From assembly GCA_037974965.1 (NCBI GenBank), contig JBBPFI010000006.1:1116001-1180000 (forward strand): a stretch of 64,000 nt of DNA. The letters run 5' to 3'. Source of the stretch: Dacryopinax spathularia (Eukaryota; Basidiomycota; Dacrymycetes; Dacrymycetales; Dacrymycetaceae). Shown here in pieces: positions 12,750 through 27,123 of the stretch (positions are counted from its first letter, which is position 1; each line of letters begins with the position of its first letter). Under the pieces are notes generated by a model that was given only the letters and a program-made list of their open reading frames with translations, was not told where the DNA came from and ran no database searches. Position numbers and translations under genes: made by a program.

Positions 12750-13419
12750 GCGAGTCCGACATTCCATCCACTATCCACCCCGGGAATCTGGTTCCGGGCA
12801 CCACCCAGCCGACATTTTGTATCGATTATATCCTTTCCTCGGTTATATTTTCTTTATTGGACATCGCTGAAGGAACGTGACATTGGACGAGCTCGACGAC
12901 GAAGGAACGATGAAGACAAAGATTAAGCGAACGCCCCCGTCGCTTAAGCAAGGCACAAGGCACCCCCACGTGGTGGCGTGCCCAGGCTTATCGCACCTCG
13001 AACGTTCCAGGGAGACCCATTTCTCCTGGCCTCCCCCCCTCTGCTAGATCGGTTTGTATATTTCTTTTCTTGTATCCCAGTATAAACCGATGTACTAACA
13101 TACGGAATGTACAATGCCTTTCAGGTCTCTCTTCGTGTCAGCTGCCCGCTGTCTCTTCCCTCCGCGATTTCAAACTCTGGGCCTTCTCTGTAAGGCAAGT
13201 CATGAAGCTGCGACAACTTTCCTTTTCACGACACGGTTAAAATGCCACAACGAATTGTGTGAGTAATTTGGTTCGAACATTCAGACGACGACACGCATTG
13301 TAGCAAATCCCCACTCTTACGGTTGTTTCCATAATTTCCCCGCCGCCCCACCGGGACATATAGCGGTAGAAAGAAACATTATCAAACAATGTACATTAGG
13401 GTTTCCCTATCACAACGGG
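12750..13419. other. Intergenic, convergent 3' regions
   Basis: It lies between the zinc-finger stop and the proteasome gene stop on the other strand. Only untranslated trailers and AT-richer spacer are seen. Confidence 0.5.
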
Positions 13420-14613
13420 CTAATGTACAACGAGCAATCCATCACGACTGCGCATCTCGCCCGACTCTGGGTCCTCCGCCTTGGCAAGACCATGTTTGGT
13501 CAGCAGTGCGTCTACTTCTGCTGGGCGGTAGATCTTTGCTTGGGGTCGCTTCGTCTCTGGGTCCACGGTCAAAGTAGCAAATTCCACTGCAGCAACCATC
13601 GTCAGAAGGTCTCACACTGCATAGAAAGAGAGGTTGCATACACTTCTCGCTGCTCAAGCTCGTCGAGTCCATCGTCTTGCTCATCGTCTTCAACACAAGG
13701 GCGATCGCTTCCTCCAGGGAAAGAGTCTCCTTATACTCCTGCTTGAGCAGGCTCTGCGCAGTGCTGTTGTTCGCCCCGATGCAGGTCGCCTTCCAGCCGG
13801 AGTAGTTGCCTGACGGGTCGGAATGATACAGCTGGAACTGGTAGTGCGGGTCCCAGCCGGCATACAGCAACGACACACCGAACGGTCGAAGACCTGGTAC
13901 GATAGCACATGACTTCAGTATACGTGGTTGACGAATGGCAGGAGGTGGACGCACCTCCGAACTGCGTGTAGCCCTGCTTGAGATCACACAGCCTCTGAGC
14001 GAGCTGCTCGACGGGTATATCCTCGTTATACGAGAACAGATGTCGCTGCGCTGCCGACCTCGCATAGTTGATGAGCGAGTTCGCATCGGCCGTCAACCCA
14101 GCAACACCAGCAATGACGTTCCTGTACGCTCGTTTACCAACCATCGACATTAAGGGAGACGATTGTAGACGACGTACGTGTTGAGCAGGAAGATCTTTTC
14201 CCCCGACCCGCCGTACCCGCCCTCTTTGGCGACGGAGAGATCGAGTAGCTTGCCGGTCACTTTCTTCTCTGCGGCGAGGACGACGCCGTCTGTTGCTAGG
14301 ACGCCGAGGACCGTACCGGCGTGGGAGATCGCTTCCATCGCATACTCGACTATGAACTGGTCAGTTTTCAGCCAGGCTCCAACGTAGGGCTAGGACTTGC
14401 TTTGGTACAGCCGACCTGAGGAAGATGGGTCAGTATATGCGCATTGTACGTTGAAAGGTTGGGCATACCTTCCGGCGAGAAGATCGTTGTCCGACCTAAA
14501 TATCATAGTCAGTCCGGTCCCAAACTCTCCATTAGCTCAACATACTATCATATCTCCGAGCCTAGCAGTTCATCAGCTCATGATTCTACTGTCCAATCCG
14601 TAATACTCACCAT
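13420..14613 (-). CDS. PRE9: 20S proteasome subunit alpha-3 (PRE9 / PSMA4)
   Basis: Eight exons give 272 residues with all phases consistent: 14611-14613, 14546-14561, 14469-14495, 14401-14415, 14178-14349, 13955-14121, 13642-13893 and 13420-13586. The N-terminus, built from tiny exons, reads [20 protein letters not shown] and continues [12 protein letters not shown], the proteasome alpha signature. Later landmarks are [64 protein letters not shown] and LEFATL. They match yeast Pre9 and human PSMA4 closely. It forms part of the outer ring of the 20S core and has no catalytic residue. The start codon stands alone in the first coding exon (ATG|GTGAGT). The intron before IEYAM needs a GC donor (AAA|GCAAGT). 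Divergent from the LysM gene. Confidence 0.93.
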
Positions 14614-14920
14614 TTTGGGTTGTGGATATTAGAGGTAAAAAGGGAAAGGTAAGGGAGACAACAGACAGTGCAACTGGAATGGCAAGGGACGCGTATTCTC
14701 CGTACGCGCGTTCCTCCAGCAGCAGCGGGAGCAGTTCCGCCACCTCTCTCAGGCTGTGATCACCGAAAGCGTCAAGCGTCACAGCGCCCGTCGCCGACAC
14801 AGATGGCGCCGCAGTAGGGGATGTCCTCGACGCTCCAGTCCCCTCAACGCTCAACCTCGACAGTGTCTGCTCCTGCTGCTATTGGTCGCATGCACTCATG
14901 TTCCTCGACAACGCTGGTCA
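14614..14920. promoter_or_regulatory. Divergent promoter between proteasome alpha-3 and LysM genes
   Basis: About 300 bases shared by two genes reading away from each other. No clear TATA box was recognised. Confidence 0.4.
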
Positions 14921-16163
14921 ATGACCTCTCATGCCACGCATTCCTCGACGTTCACGATCGGAGACGAGCTTGATTTTACTGAACCAATATGGGAGGACGT
15001 GCTTCTTTCCGAGTCGGCCCCGCCGCCGACTCCGACAGTGCACACGAGCACGAATGGGCACTCGAAAGAGGGCCGCAATGACCCGCATCCTCTGGCCGGG
15101 CTCTCCCCGGTACTCAGCGAGCCAGAGGGGGATGGACTCACTAATGGGATGCCTACCCGTCCTACATTGCAGCGAGTGCTTGAGGGGAGCTTTGGGCCTT
15201 ACGTGGGCGGGGAGACGAGCGGCTCTCGTGCAAGATCGAGGAGTAATACTGGCACGTCAACGAGCAATTGGAGCGAGTCGGGCTTGTCGGACGCGGGGAG
15301 CGGAAGTGTCACCCCGAGCGATGATACGTCCGAGGTCAAGCAGGTCGTTAATGGTGTCGAGGTTATCGTGCATCAGGTCAAGCCTACCGACTCCCTGGCA
15401 GGCGTTGCGCTTAAGTACGACGTCCCCGTAAGCCTCGCTCTCTCCCTCCACACTCCCGAATCTGCGCTCACAGGGACGGATACAGCTCGCCACACTCCGC
15501 AGGACGAACAAGCTCTGGCCCTCCGACCCAATACACCTCCGGAGCACGCTCTACATCCCTATCCCCCAGACACACCCTCGTCCCTCCCGTACCTCCCGTC
15601 CCTCTTTCACGCATTCCGCCTCGGTACCTGCCTTGCCGAAATCACCGCCTCTCCTGCCTATCGACGACCCGTCTACCTCGACCTTGACCGCTTCTAGTAG
15701 GAGAAAGGGAAAGTCGCCCGAGACGATCCGTAACGCCGGAGAGCGGAAAGTCATACCCGCCGAAGAGTTGTCATTCTTCCCTCCTCCGAAGACCAGCAGC
15801 GCTCTCGCCGCGAGCGACGTCGACACACTCCCTCGACGGCATACGCGGGCCACAACGGCGGCAGCAAGCGTACTCCCAAGCTCGATCAATGGCTCCCCCT
15901 CTGGCTCCCCACGCCCACATACATTGTTGGATATATTTAAAGCTCTCCCGGATGTTAGTGCTCTTGGGCGAAGATCGTTGGATAGCCTGAGTATGGGCAG
16001 CAGCGCGCGTGAGGAGGGGGAGGAGGCCGTGGTGGAGCTGGAGATGGAGACGCGGAGAGGGAGGAGGCTGAATGAGCCGTTGAGGCCTAGTGCGGGGATG
16101 GTTATCCGGCCTGGTGGGGCGCGTGGGACGCCGGAGGAAGAAGAGGAGGAGGATTGGTTGTAG
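14921..16163 (+). CDS. LysM-domain protein, probably intracellular
   Basis: Two exons (14921-15427 and 15486-16163) give 394 residues. The LysM motif is split by the intron: VIVHQVKPTDSLAGVALKYD before it and LRRTNKLWPSDPIHLRSTLY after it. That is one LysM of normal length, preceded by about 140 residues rich in Ser, Thr and Gly. Downstream is a conserved-looking block ERKVIPAEELSFFPPP, then a long charged tail ending in a Glu run. No signal peptide is visible, so this resembles the intracellular LYSMD-type proteins rather than secreted chitin-binding effectors. An alternative acceptor 12 bases upstream (15474) would add four residues (GRIQ). I chose the downstream one because it restores the usual LysM spacing. 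Function is unknown. Confidence 0.8.
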
Positions 16164-16306
16164 CAAAGCATGCAAATTCGATCCACAGAGAGAGGGAAGA
16201 GAGAAGACAACAACGCTGTATACTAGACCTTGCGATAACTAGAAGCTGCTCGATACCCCTCTGTGCTAATGATACACCCTATGTATGTACCCTATGCGCT
16301 ATGCGC

Positions 16307-17523
16307 TCACACGCTCATCTTCATCTCCAACTTCGCGTGCGGCTTATACCCCACCACCTCAATATCCTCATACCTAAAATCATCAATATCCCGCACCTCC
16401 CTCCTCCACCCAATCTTCGGAAACTGCCTCGGCTCCCTCCTGACCTGTTCCTCCAGCGCCTGCACATGGTCCAGATACACATGCGCATCACCCATCACTA
16501 GGATCAGTTCGCGCGCTTCGCATCCGGTGACATGGGCGATCATGTGCGTTAGGAGGGCGTAGGAGGCGATGTTGAATGGGATGCCGAGGCCGAGGTCGCA
16601 GGAGCGTTGATACATTTGGCAGCTGAGGCCGGGCTTGGTGTTGGGAGGAGAGGAAGGAGGGGGGAGGTGGACGTAGAATTGGCAGAACATGTGGCAGGGG
16701 GGGAGGGCCATGTGGGGCAGATCTACCCGAAAGAATAGGAATGGGTCAGTAAGCATGCAAGGCAGGCCAGGGAGTTGAAGAAAAGAGGGTTAAGGAGAAG
16801 AGAGGAGAGGCGAGGAGAGGCAGAGGGAGGGAGGGAGGGAAGAGACGCACCCTTGGGATTCCAAGCACTCATGATGATCCTCCTATCCGTCGGATTATTC
16901 CTAATCTTCCAAATACACTCCTTCAGCTGATCCACCCCTTCCCCCTCATACCCGCCCTCAACCTCGCTCTTCACCCCTCTATACTCAGCACCAAAATGTC
17001 TCCACTGAAATCCGTATACCGGTCCTAAGTCTCCTTCCCGCCTGTGGGAGAGACCGACTTTATCGAGGTATTCACGGGAACCATTGCCGTCCCATATCTT
17101 GACTCCCCTCTCCGACAGCACCTTGCTGTCCGTACACGCTCCGATAAACCACAACAGCTCCTCAAGCACGCCGCGCAGGAAGACGCGTTTTGTAGTGAGT
17201 AAAGGGAGCGTGTTGTCCCGCAGAGAGAAACGGAATGGAGCGGGGGCGAAGACGGAGAGCGTGCCTGTGCCTGTTCGGTCCGGCCGTTTTTCGCCGGAGG
17301 AGATGATGGAGGTTATTAGGTCGAGGTATTGGTATTCTTCGTGGGGGGTACGTTGGGCTGCGGGAGGGGGAGAGGGGTGGGTACCGTTGGGTTTGGTGGG
17401 AGGAGAGGGGGTTGTGTCGGTTTGCGAGGGCTCGCTGGAGCCGTTTGGTTTGGCCTCGCTGGAAGGTGTGGTGGCTCCTGGTGAATCCAGAGGCTGGATT
17501 GGAGTTGGAATCCTGAGAGACAT
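16307..17523 (-). CDS. TMP1: Thymidylate synthase
   Basis: Two exons (16851-17523 and 16307-16722) give 362 residues. The enzyme methylates dUMP to dTMP using methylene-tetrahydrofolate. Landmarks are [20 protein letters not shown] and [43 protein letters not shown] at the splice junction, then [18 protein letters not shown] with the catalytic Cys in PPCH. They continue with [27 protein letters not shown] and a C-terminal KMSV in place of the usual MAV-type end. A low-complexity Ser/Pro/Thr N-terminal extension of about 60 residues precedes the catalytic core. Divergent from the NIMA kinase. Identification is secure. Confidence 0.95.
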
Positions 17524-18040
17524 TTTGGAGTGTAGCTATAGATTTTCACTGCTCTTGATAGTGAGACGGTCGAAGAGATGGTCGGATGCTGGAACGGTGC
17601 TGATGCTGGTGTAATGCGCGACGCGCCGTGTACGCGCCCTCCAGCGCATGAAAGTCCTCGGGATGGATTCACGAGTCCCAAAGCGGAAGCATTGACTTGT
17701 CTCACGTGACCCCTCCTCGTTCGTGAACCTCGCCGCGTCGCACCTCCCTCCCTCCAAGCTCACCAAGGGAACCGCGAACACCGGTCATCCGCTCTCACGC
17801 CCCTCCCGCTCTTGCCCAGCTCAGTCAGATGTCCACTATCCATTGATCCTCTCTTCGTGCCTCTGCATATCCCATATCCACTTTGTAGCGATACGTGCGC
17901 GTCGCCGTCCCCACCTTTCCACCCAATACCCATAGGCGCCGCGCCATCTAATCAAGCATCAAACCAACCCATCATCAACTCTACCCCGACCCTCAACATC
18001 CCCCAGGTCCAGTCATTGACCCCAACCTCAACGCAGCAGC
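17524..18040. promoter_or_regulatory. Divergent promoter between thymidylate synthase and NIMA kinase
   Basis: About 500 bases between two cell-cycle-related genes read in opposite directions. The stretch 17775-18035 is CT/CA-rich on the plus strand. It holds several GCG-containing words, including ACGCGCCG near 17617, but I do not claim a defined MluI-box (ACGCGT). Confidence 0.4.
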
Positions 18041-20819
<2,779 letters not shown>

Positions 20820-21789
20820 TTCGTCTGTACACCGTGAGATGAGAGGCGCGGGCGATCCCGTGAGTGGTGTGGTGTGGTGTGGGTTTTGTGGTGGTTTGTT
20901 CAGTTGTACTTGGCCCCGATTTTTGTTTTTGTTTCACCACACCACCGTGTCCGCGGTACGGTATCGCATACCCATACTCCCCATTTAGCATCAATTTCTT
21001 TGTTGCCAAACCCCTATTGCCGTTGTGTGTCTCGCTTGCACACAACGCCCCGTACTATTCAAAGACCTGCTTGGCCCGTGAGGCGGCGGCGCCGGGAAGG
21101 GGGAATGACGTGAACGCCCTGAACGCCTCCAGCGGACAAGTGGGGGCTGTCGAGGTCCCGTGCTGCGGATTTGCCCCCCTTCCAGTCTTACACTTGCTAC
21201 GGCATCGACCGCATGATCTCCGACAGGACAGTTTGACGTCCATTTTGCCTCTCTCCTGTCAGGAACCAGGTCCGTACATTTACGGCAAGGCAGGAAAAGG
21301 AGGCTTCAGGACTTGTGGCTAACTAAAATTTGTCACGATCGCGAGTTGTGGTAACGACGAGCTAAAGGGGCGCAGGCTCGTCCAGTCACAAGTCACCGGC
21401 ACGGCGTGGCTTCTGCATCGCCACAAGATAATGCCCAAAGGAGAGATAATGCGCGATCTAGCGCGACGGTGTTACGACAGCGGACTCTCTTTGTGTGGGA
21501 AAACCCTTTGTGTTGGAAAGGACGACGATTGAAAGGCTCCATCATGCCGCCGGTATCCAGTGACCAAGGTTCGATCGTCACCTCCAGCATGGCGTTCCAA
21601 ACCCGAGAGAGGACCCCCTGGCAATGCTATTCAGGGCATCTGTCGTGGACGACAAGGTTGTGTGGGTGTTTGTGTCACTCCCAGATGTCTGACCACCACA
21701 GCTCCGTTTCAATGCTTCATCCATTAGTGGCAACCTTAGACTTAATAAGGGCCCACATGGACATTACAATCAGTACACGCGGCCGGCTT
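20820..21789. other. Intergenic, convergent 3' regions
   Basis: Nearly 1 kb between the kinase and DPH2 stops. A GTGTGGT-type low-complexity patch lies at 20865-20900. No supported gene. Confidence 0.5.
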
Positions 21790-23908
21790 TTATGTCCGAT
21801 GATCGTCCTCATAACCCTTTGCTATGCCGGATCGGCCTTCCTCCAATATACCCGGTGCATCCTGCCCTAAACGCCGATCAAGGCCTTGGAAGGTCCGACC
21901 GGCTAGGAATTTCCCTGCGATGACGTCAGAATGGAATTCTCGGGCGCCTCGACGCCGAATGCGGCAGGTACTCACCGCCTGCATCGGGCGTGTATCGTTG
22001 TAAAGCCTCGGATTGACTGCGAAGTAACAAAGCGCCAGGCTCATCAGATGAGGGCGCCTCTTTGACCGCGAATCAGAAACGATCCATGGTCTCCTTGCGT
22101 AGACGGCTTACCAACACCAGCGCCGGTAAACCTCTTCGGCGTCCGGTATTTGCCGGTTGTGAGAGAGAACGAGGGCTCATCATCATCGGAGTGTTCCATG
22201 CCGGTCTCTGCCTCGGCCGAGTCTTGCGAGCATAATCAGTCATCACGATGACCCGACGATCAGGATAGGGGGCAACACACCTGCACCATCCGTCGTTTCG
22301 GCTAGCACTTGTTGTAAATCAAGCACGTATCGGTTAGACCAGACCGGATCTTTGTTGAGAGCTATTTCCAGCTCATGAGGCGTGATGATTGGTCTGAAGA
22401 AGTCCTAGTGGAAGGTATCGGTAAAGGACGCACAGCTTAGCGCCAGCACGTACTTTCGAATCAATCAAGCTATTTTCTGGGCAGGCGACCAGAACGAAGC
22501 ACTCGATCTCCAAGAAGTTGGCTAACTTGGCCGGATTGAGTTTTCCGACACTGATTGTGTATGACTTCTTCTTGGCTCTTGTAAGCATCTTCCGCAGATG
22601 AGTCATAAGAGGTAGATAGGAGGCTGCGCAGATCGTCAACAAAAAGCAACAGTGACACGGCCTATGCCCACCGATGGCCAAAGTGCCGACAATTATGCCA
22701 AAGACATCGGCATCTCTTGCTCGCTGAACAAGGGCATAACGTCGCATGAGTAATTTGTTGGTGCGCGCGGATGCGAATGACGCAGTCCGAGTATCTGGGT
22801 CATAGTTGTAGACCTATGCAAGGCAATGCATTGGACCATGATTCACGACGGAAAAGAAACTGCGTACCTCGCAGGCCGCATGTGTGACGATCAGGTTGGT
22901 CAAGGAGAGGCTTTCGCCGCCAACGTATAGGATGATGGGATCCAAAACTTCCTCAGTGCCCTGTTCTGAAAAGCGAACATCTCTACTGTCAGCAATTCAA
23001 TCGGCGCTGCGACGGACGCTACACTTACCGGGACTACCTCCGGGTGTACTTGTGTGGAAACGGCGAACGGACGGGGCCGATACATGACGAGATGATCCAA
23101 GAAGCTTGCTGAGAGCGGTGCAAATGGCGTCTGCGAGTTCTCAACACAGTGAGCTGCGAGGAAGACGATGCCGCGCACCGATCGAATGAGCGAAACTGAC
23201 ATCATATCGGACCAACACAGGCCGGTTGGTGTTATTCTCCAGCGAAGACTTGCTCGCTTCGACCAGGCTGTGTGCGCAATGCTCGATATCAATGGACCGC
23301 TTGCCGAAGACATAGATCACTGGAAGGCGAGCGGTCCTATCGTGCCGGAGATCCAGCTTCAGTGCCCTGCAATTCATCATGGGAGAACTGCACGTACGGG
23401 CTGAGACAGGCATGCCCGTAATGGACAACCACATCCGCATTTACATGCTGTGCAGCTACTTCATCCACACAACAGCTGAACAGAGCCGAGGTGAGTCGCA
23501 CTGCGATTTGGGAAGCCCCGCCCGTTGGCTTACCTTCCATAAGACGTGTCAGCGAGTACATACAGCTCACGTCCAGGAAGTCGTGCGCGCAGTAGACGGT
23601 GGACCGGGACAGAATCATGAAGAAGTTCATCCGGGAATTGCAACGCAATCTTTCCACGCGAGCGAGCGATGGTTCCTCCTGATGAGCATCAAGTGCAAGA
23701 AGGTGCCCACAACGGAACTCACGATGCGATAATTCCGGGAGATGATGTGGTCGACAGTTTGGTCTATTTCGTAGGCCTGGTCCAGCGCGCCGCCGGACCG
23801 GGTTGCTGTGTCATCAAAAGTCTGCGGAGTGACCGAAATATCCTGATGGATGATATCCTCCCCTGCATTCGCAAAGGCGGAGGTTGTAGGTGCGGCCACA
23901 GATGTCAT
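21790..23908 (-). CDS. DPH2: Diphthamide biosynthesis protein 2 (DPH2)
   Basis: A multi-exon minus-strand gene. Exon 1 is 23723-23908 and ends in [10 protein letters not shown], followed by [16 protein letters not shown]. Landmarks then run [20 protein letters not shown] and [69 protein letters not shown] and [19 protein letters not shown]. The last parts are [19 protein letters not shown], an acidic [17 protein letters not shown] stretch, and the terminal RTFQGLD and [13 protein letters not shown]. The C-terminal GYE-type ending favours DPH2 over DPH1. With Dph1 it carries out the first step of diphthamide formation on eEF2, a radical SAM iron-sulphur reaction in which Dph2 is thought to support the Dph1 cluster. 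Internal exon edges are approximate. Confidence 0.9.
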
Positions 23909-25567
23909 CGACCTGAGAAACAGGAACCCCAGATGGCTATGGAGCGGGAGTAGTAAAGTCGGAGAAGATGTCCACTGCAATAGGAGAGGAGTAACCAGAA
24001 TAGTATAGTAGGGTCCTGGGCAGGCCGAGAATTTGAATACCAACCACGGCATCATACCGGTGGCGCGCTATGCGCCGCGATAGGCGAAGAGATTCAAAAA
24101 CTCCATTGCTTAGGCAATCCGCAGCGTTGGTGATTTGTCACATCTTTGGGGGTCTTCCAGAAGACATCAGCTTGTTCAGACGTCGCTGTCAACCCATCTT
24201 CCATGGACGTTGACGGCACAGCCAGTCTATATTCCATACACTGAGCACGCTAAAGCATCAGGTTATGAACATGACACGAAAGCCAAATCTGTCCCTGGCC
24301 GTGCTTCCCATTCCCAGGCTATGCTACATAGGAGCGGGTCTCTTCCGGCGCATCGGCGAAAAGCGAGCTTGGGCGCGAATGGCTCGATAAACCCTGTTGG
24401 GACCGAAAAGCATGTTTGACCATACAGCGCTACTTGTCGGACGGGAATAATAAGACGTTGAGGTTTAGATCGGGCCCTGCGTTACGTTTGTGTCCGTGAA
24501 CCATCCGTGCCAATGGCGTAAACTCATATATTGCATGTCTGAGTCTTGGGGGCCCACAACGTACCACACAACTCGTAGGAGCGTTCAGGGTCAGGAAGGC
24601 AGCCCCGGGGCGTGGTTCGCACCAAATGGGGCGAAAATTTTTTGTTGACCGCCCCGAGTTCGGTTTGGCCCGCGGACGGGCTCGTCTCTCACTGCGCATC
24701 ATCCTTTGACAACAAGACCGAGCCTGTTTTATTGTATAGCTTCCGCTTGTGGATGGTCATCGTGTCGAGAGACTCCACAACCAGTGCATTCCGCGTTGCC
24801 GCGCGATCTTCGCGTTCACAATCCACTCTTTTCCACCCACCTCTCGGTCCACTCATAGATGGGTCTTGTCCTTCTGGTCTTACCTGACGTGGGATTGAAT
24901 GACGATCTGGGCTGTGCTTTATGCACTTCGCATCTATCTCGTGCTGGTCCCATGCATACGCACACAACCCTGCTAGAAATGGGAATGCTGTATTGATTCG
25001 TGTTGTCGGCCATTTTCTTCCCCCACTTTCTTCGTTCCCACCCGGACCATCGCCCCGTTCCCCCGCCCTGCCGCTCCCCGGAGAAGTTCGGTCCTCATCG
25101 CGAATCTGTCTTATATAGCATCATCGACCAACTTCGGTCAGGGCACCTCGCTCAGCCTCCAACAACTCTTGCTTCTACAGTGCCGGCTTCGTCCCCACCT
25201 CAGCCCCCAGCATTATCCTTTCAGGCGACTCTACTCCTGACAGGGGTTTCATCTGCATCTCCGCCGCCGAAATATCGCGAGCTCTGCCTTGATCTTATTC
25301 ACTCGGTGCTTTTCTCGCCATCGCCTTGCTCTCGTTGTCTAACCGGCTTGACAAACGAACGAGGCGTTGTATTGCCGCTCTCGCCCCCTCCGTGCCTATA
25401 AAGGAGCTACATGTCCTCCTCAGCAGACTGTTCCCCCAGACAACTGTGCTCTTCTACGACGGCGCTGTCCTCTGTCAAACTCTGTAGACGATATCGAAAT
25501 CGACAACCGCTGTATCAGTATCCTTGTAGCCTGACTGTCAACCGGTCCCCTTGTATATCACAGCAAC
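23909..25567. other. Intergenic, divergent promoters of DPH2 and hemerythrin-like gene
   Basis: About 1.6 kb with no supported gene. The last 550 bases before 25568 are CT-rich on the plus strand and look like a long 5' leader or promoter. Frames at 24135-24419 and 24612-24887 show no motif. Confidence 0.45.
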
Positions 25568-26434
25568 ATGAACATGAGCGATCCCCGTTGGTCTCGTGTG
25601 AGTTCCTGTTTCTTTCGAGTTCCTCCTTGGGCTGACTTTGTGGCCGCTTCAGGTTTCCGACAAGTTGGCCTCGTTTCACGGATTCCTCGCCGCGCAACGT
25701 AAGCCGCCTCTTCTTCTGGCCCTTGCGTGGATCTGATTATTATTTTGGCATTAGTGGACGCAACATACGACGTCAGTTCACATTCATCTCATGTTAAGCA
25801 CGCGCCGAGCTGAACTTGATGATCAGCTGGCCGACGGCACCTTTCAACGCCGGGGAATGTCCCTGCAGACGTTTATTTCCGAAGTAGCCGACTTCAAGCG
25901 ACGTGGGTCCCTCTTCCCATGGTACGCTGTTGCCTGTATCAGCTAAATGTTCCCATGCAGAACTCGAGACGCACATCAACACAGAAGCGGTGCGCTATCT
26001 CCGATGCGGATCGGTTTTTGTTTACTTACATTTTACCTAAAAGCGCCACATCTATCCCATCCTGGCTCAACGTATGCCAGCGTTCGCACCCGGACAACGA
26101 CTTTCGGTCGCTCATGGCGCGGTCCGAAGAGGTAAGAATGACCGGTTCGGGCGGCATAGCACGACATTGACGATTGATGTTTAGGACTTGAAGGCATCGA
26201 TAGCATTATCTCGAAGACCAGGGCTAACCCGTCCTCCTACAATGGCGCCGAACTAAAGCAGTGCATCGATTCGTTCAGAACCACACTCTATGGTCTTTTT
26301 GCCGACGAACTGTACGTGCTCCCACGCATATGGCAACCGGGCCGCTAACGAGTCGTTCACACAGTCGGGAATTGCACCCCGCGAATATGCAACGATACTG
26401 GTCCTTAAACGAGGTTATCGCACTGCCCGTCTAA
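25568..26434 (+). CDS. Hemerythrin-like (HHE) domain protein, seven small exons
   Basis: Seven short exons (25568-25597, 25653-25698, 25777-25902, 25961-25989, 26044-26131, 26185-26311, 26365-26434) join in perfect phase to 171 residues. The product contains KLASFHGFLAAQLHIHLMLS, then ISEVADFKRQLETHINTEAR and HIYPILAQRMPAF. The H-x3-E-x4-Y-P pattern is typical of the second helix of hemerythrin-like four-helix bundles. Later come LYGLFADELRELHP and QRYWSLNEV. Such proteins bind a non-haem di-iron centre and sense or bind oxygen or NO; that role is family knowledge. The helix-3/4 position that usually carries a His before LF.DE is occupied by Tyr-Gly here, so the metal site may be reduced. No intact long frame exists, so gene finders could miss it. 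Confidence 0.65.
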
Positions 26435-26697
26435 CGACCGATGGGAGGTCGGCTCACCCTAAAGAATGCTCCGAACCCCGCTTTGCCCCACAACTGAAAT
26501 ATTTCCCCTTGCAGCTGTATTTATTCCCAGGCAACCCCTCATACCATTCATCGTAATAGTAGGAACATCCACGACATGCTCCTGTTTGCATCAAAAAAGC
26601 GATGTACATTATGTATTATTTTTACCTAGAATACATCAATAATCCGACTACCGTGGTACAGGAAAGAAGCCGAACGCACAGCAGTTATGATGAGGTA

Positions 26698-27123
26698 TCA
26701 GAAATCGGTCGCCCGCCCGCCGTAACTCCAGTCATTGTGCCTGACCGGCTCCCTCTTAGGGCCTCCAATTTCACCTGTTTTGGGGTTTACGTCACCCTCG
26801 AATTCATTTGGCGGTTTCCGGCGGTAGTCTGGATGCAGACTGGGTTCCTCAGGCTGACCAGCGCCGGACGATGATGACGGTGTCGCCTTACCCGTCGCGG
26901 CCCGCCTCACGAGCTCCTCAAACTCGCGTTGTTCAGCGGCGGGCAACGGAGGTGGAGAAGGACGGAAGAGGGGGTCGTCACCATGGTCCTGACCAAGACG
27001 GAGGGTGGTATGAATGGCACGACGGTGCGGTTGCGAGGTTGGAGTACGTGAGATGATTTGTGGGATGACGCGCCGAGTGAATGGCGAGGAGAGAAGGCGG
27101 CGAGTGATTGGCAATCGAGGCAT
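26698..27123 (-). CDS. SDH8: Succinate dehydrogenase assembly factor 4 (Sdh8/SDHAF4)
   Basis: A single exon of 141 residues. The C-terminus has the DUF1674 signature: HPDYRRKPPNEFEGDVNPKT, then GEIGGPKREPVRHNDWSYGG and RATDF. The N-terminus MPRLPITRRLLSSPFTRR is Arg-rich and lacks acidic residues, as expected of a mitochondrial presequence. I chose this ATG rather than the longer upstream frame for that reason. The family binds the flavinated Sdh1 subunit and protects it before assembly of complex II. It is convergent with the hemerythrin-like gene and sits beside cytochrome c peroxidase, also mitochondrial, in the same orientation; shared regulation is not shown. Confidence 0.9.
   Translation of the reverse strand: MPRLPITRRLLSSPFTRRVIPQIISRTPTSQPHRRAIHTTLRLGQDHGDDPLFRPSPPPLPAAEQREFEELVRRAATGKATPSSSSGAGQPEEPSLHPDYRRKPPNEFEGDVNPKTGEIGGPKREPVRHNDWSYGGRATDF

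Noticed and set aside
14573-14854. Minus-strand frame upstream of proteasome alpha-3
   Set aside because: It overlaps the alpha-3 first intron and leader and has no motif; the tiny-exon model gives the conserved N-terminus instead.
20865-20900. GTGTGGT repeats as a telomere-like or regulatory array
   Set aside because: Only a few imperfect copies in a 3' region; better read as simple low-complexity sequence.
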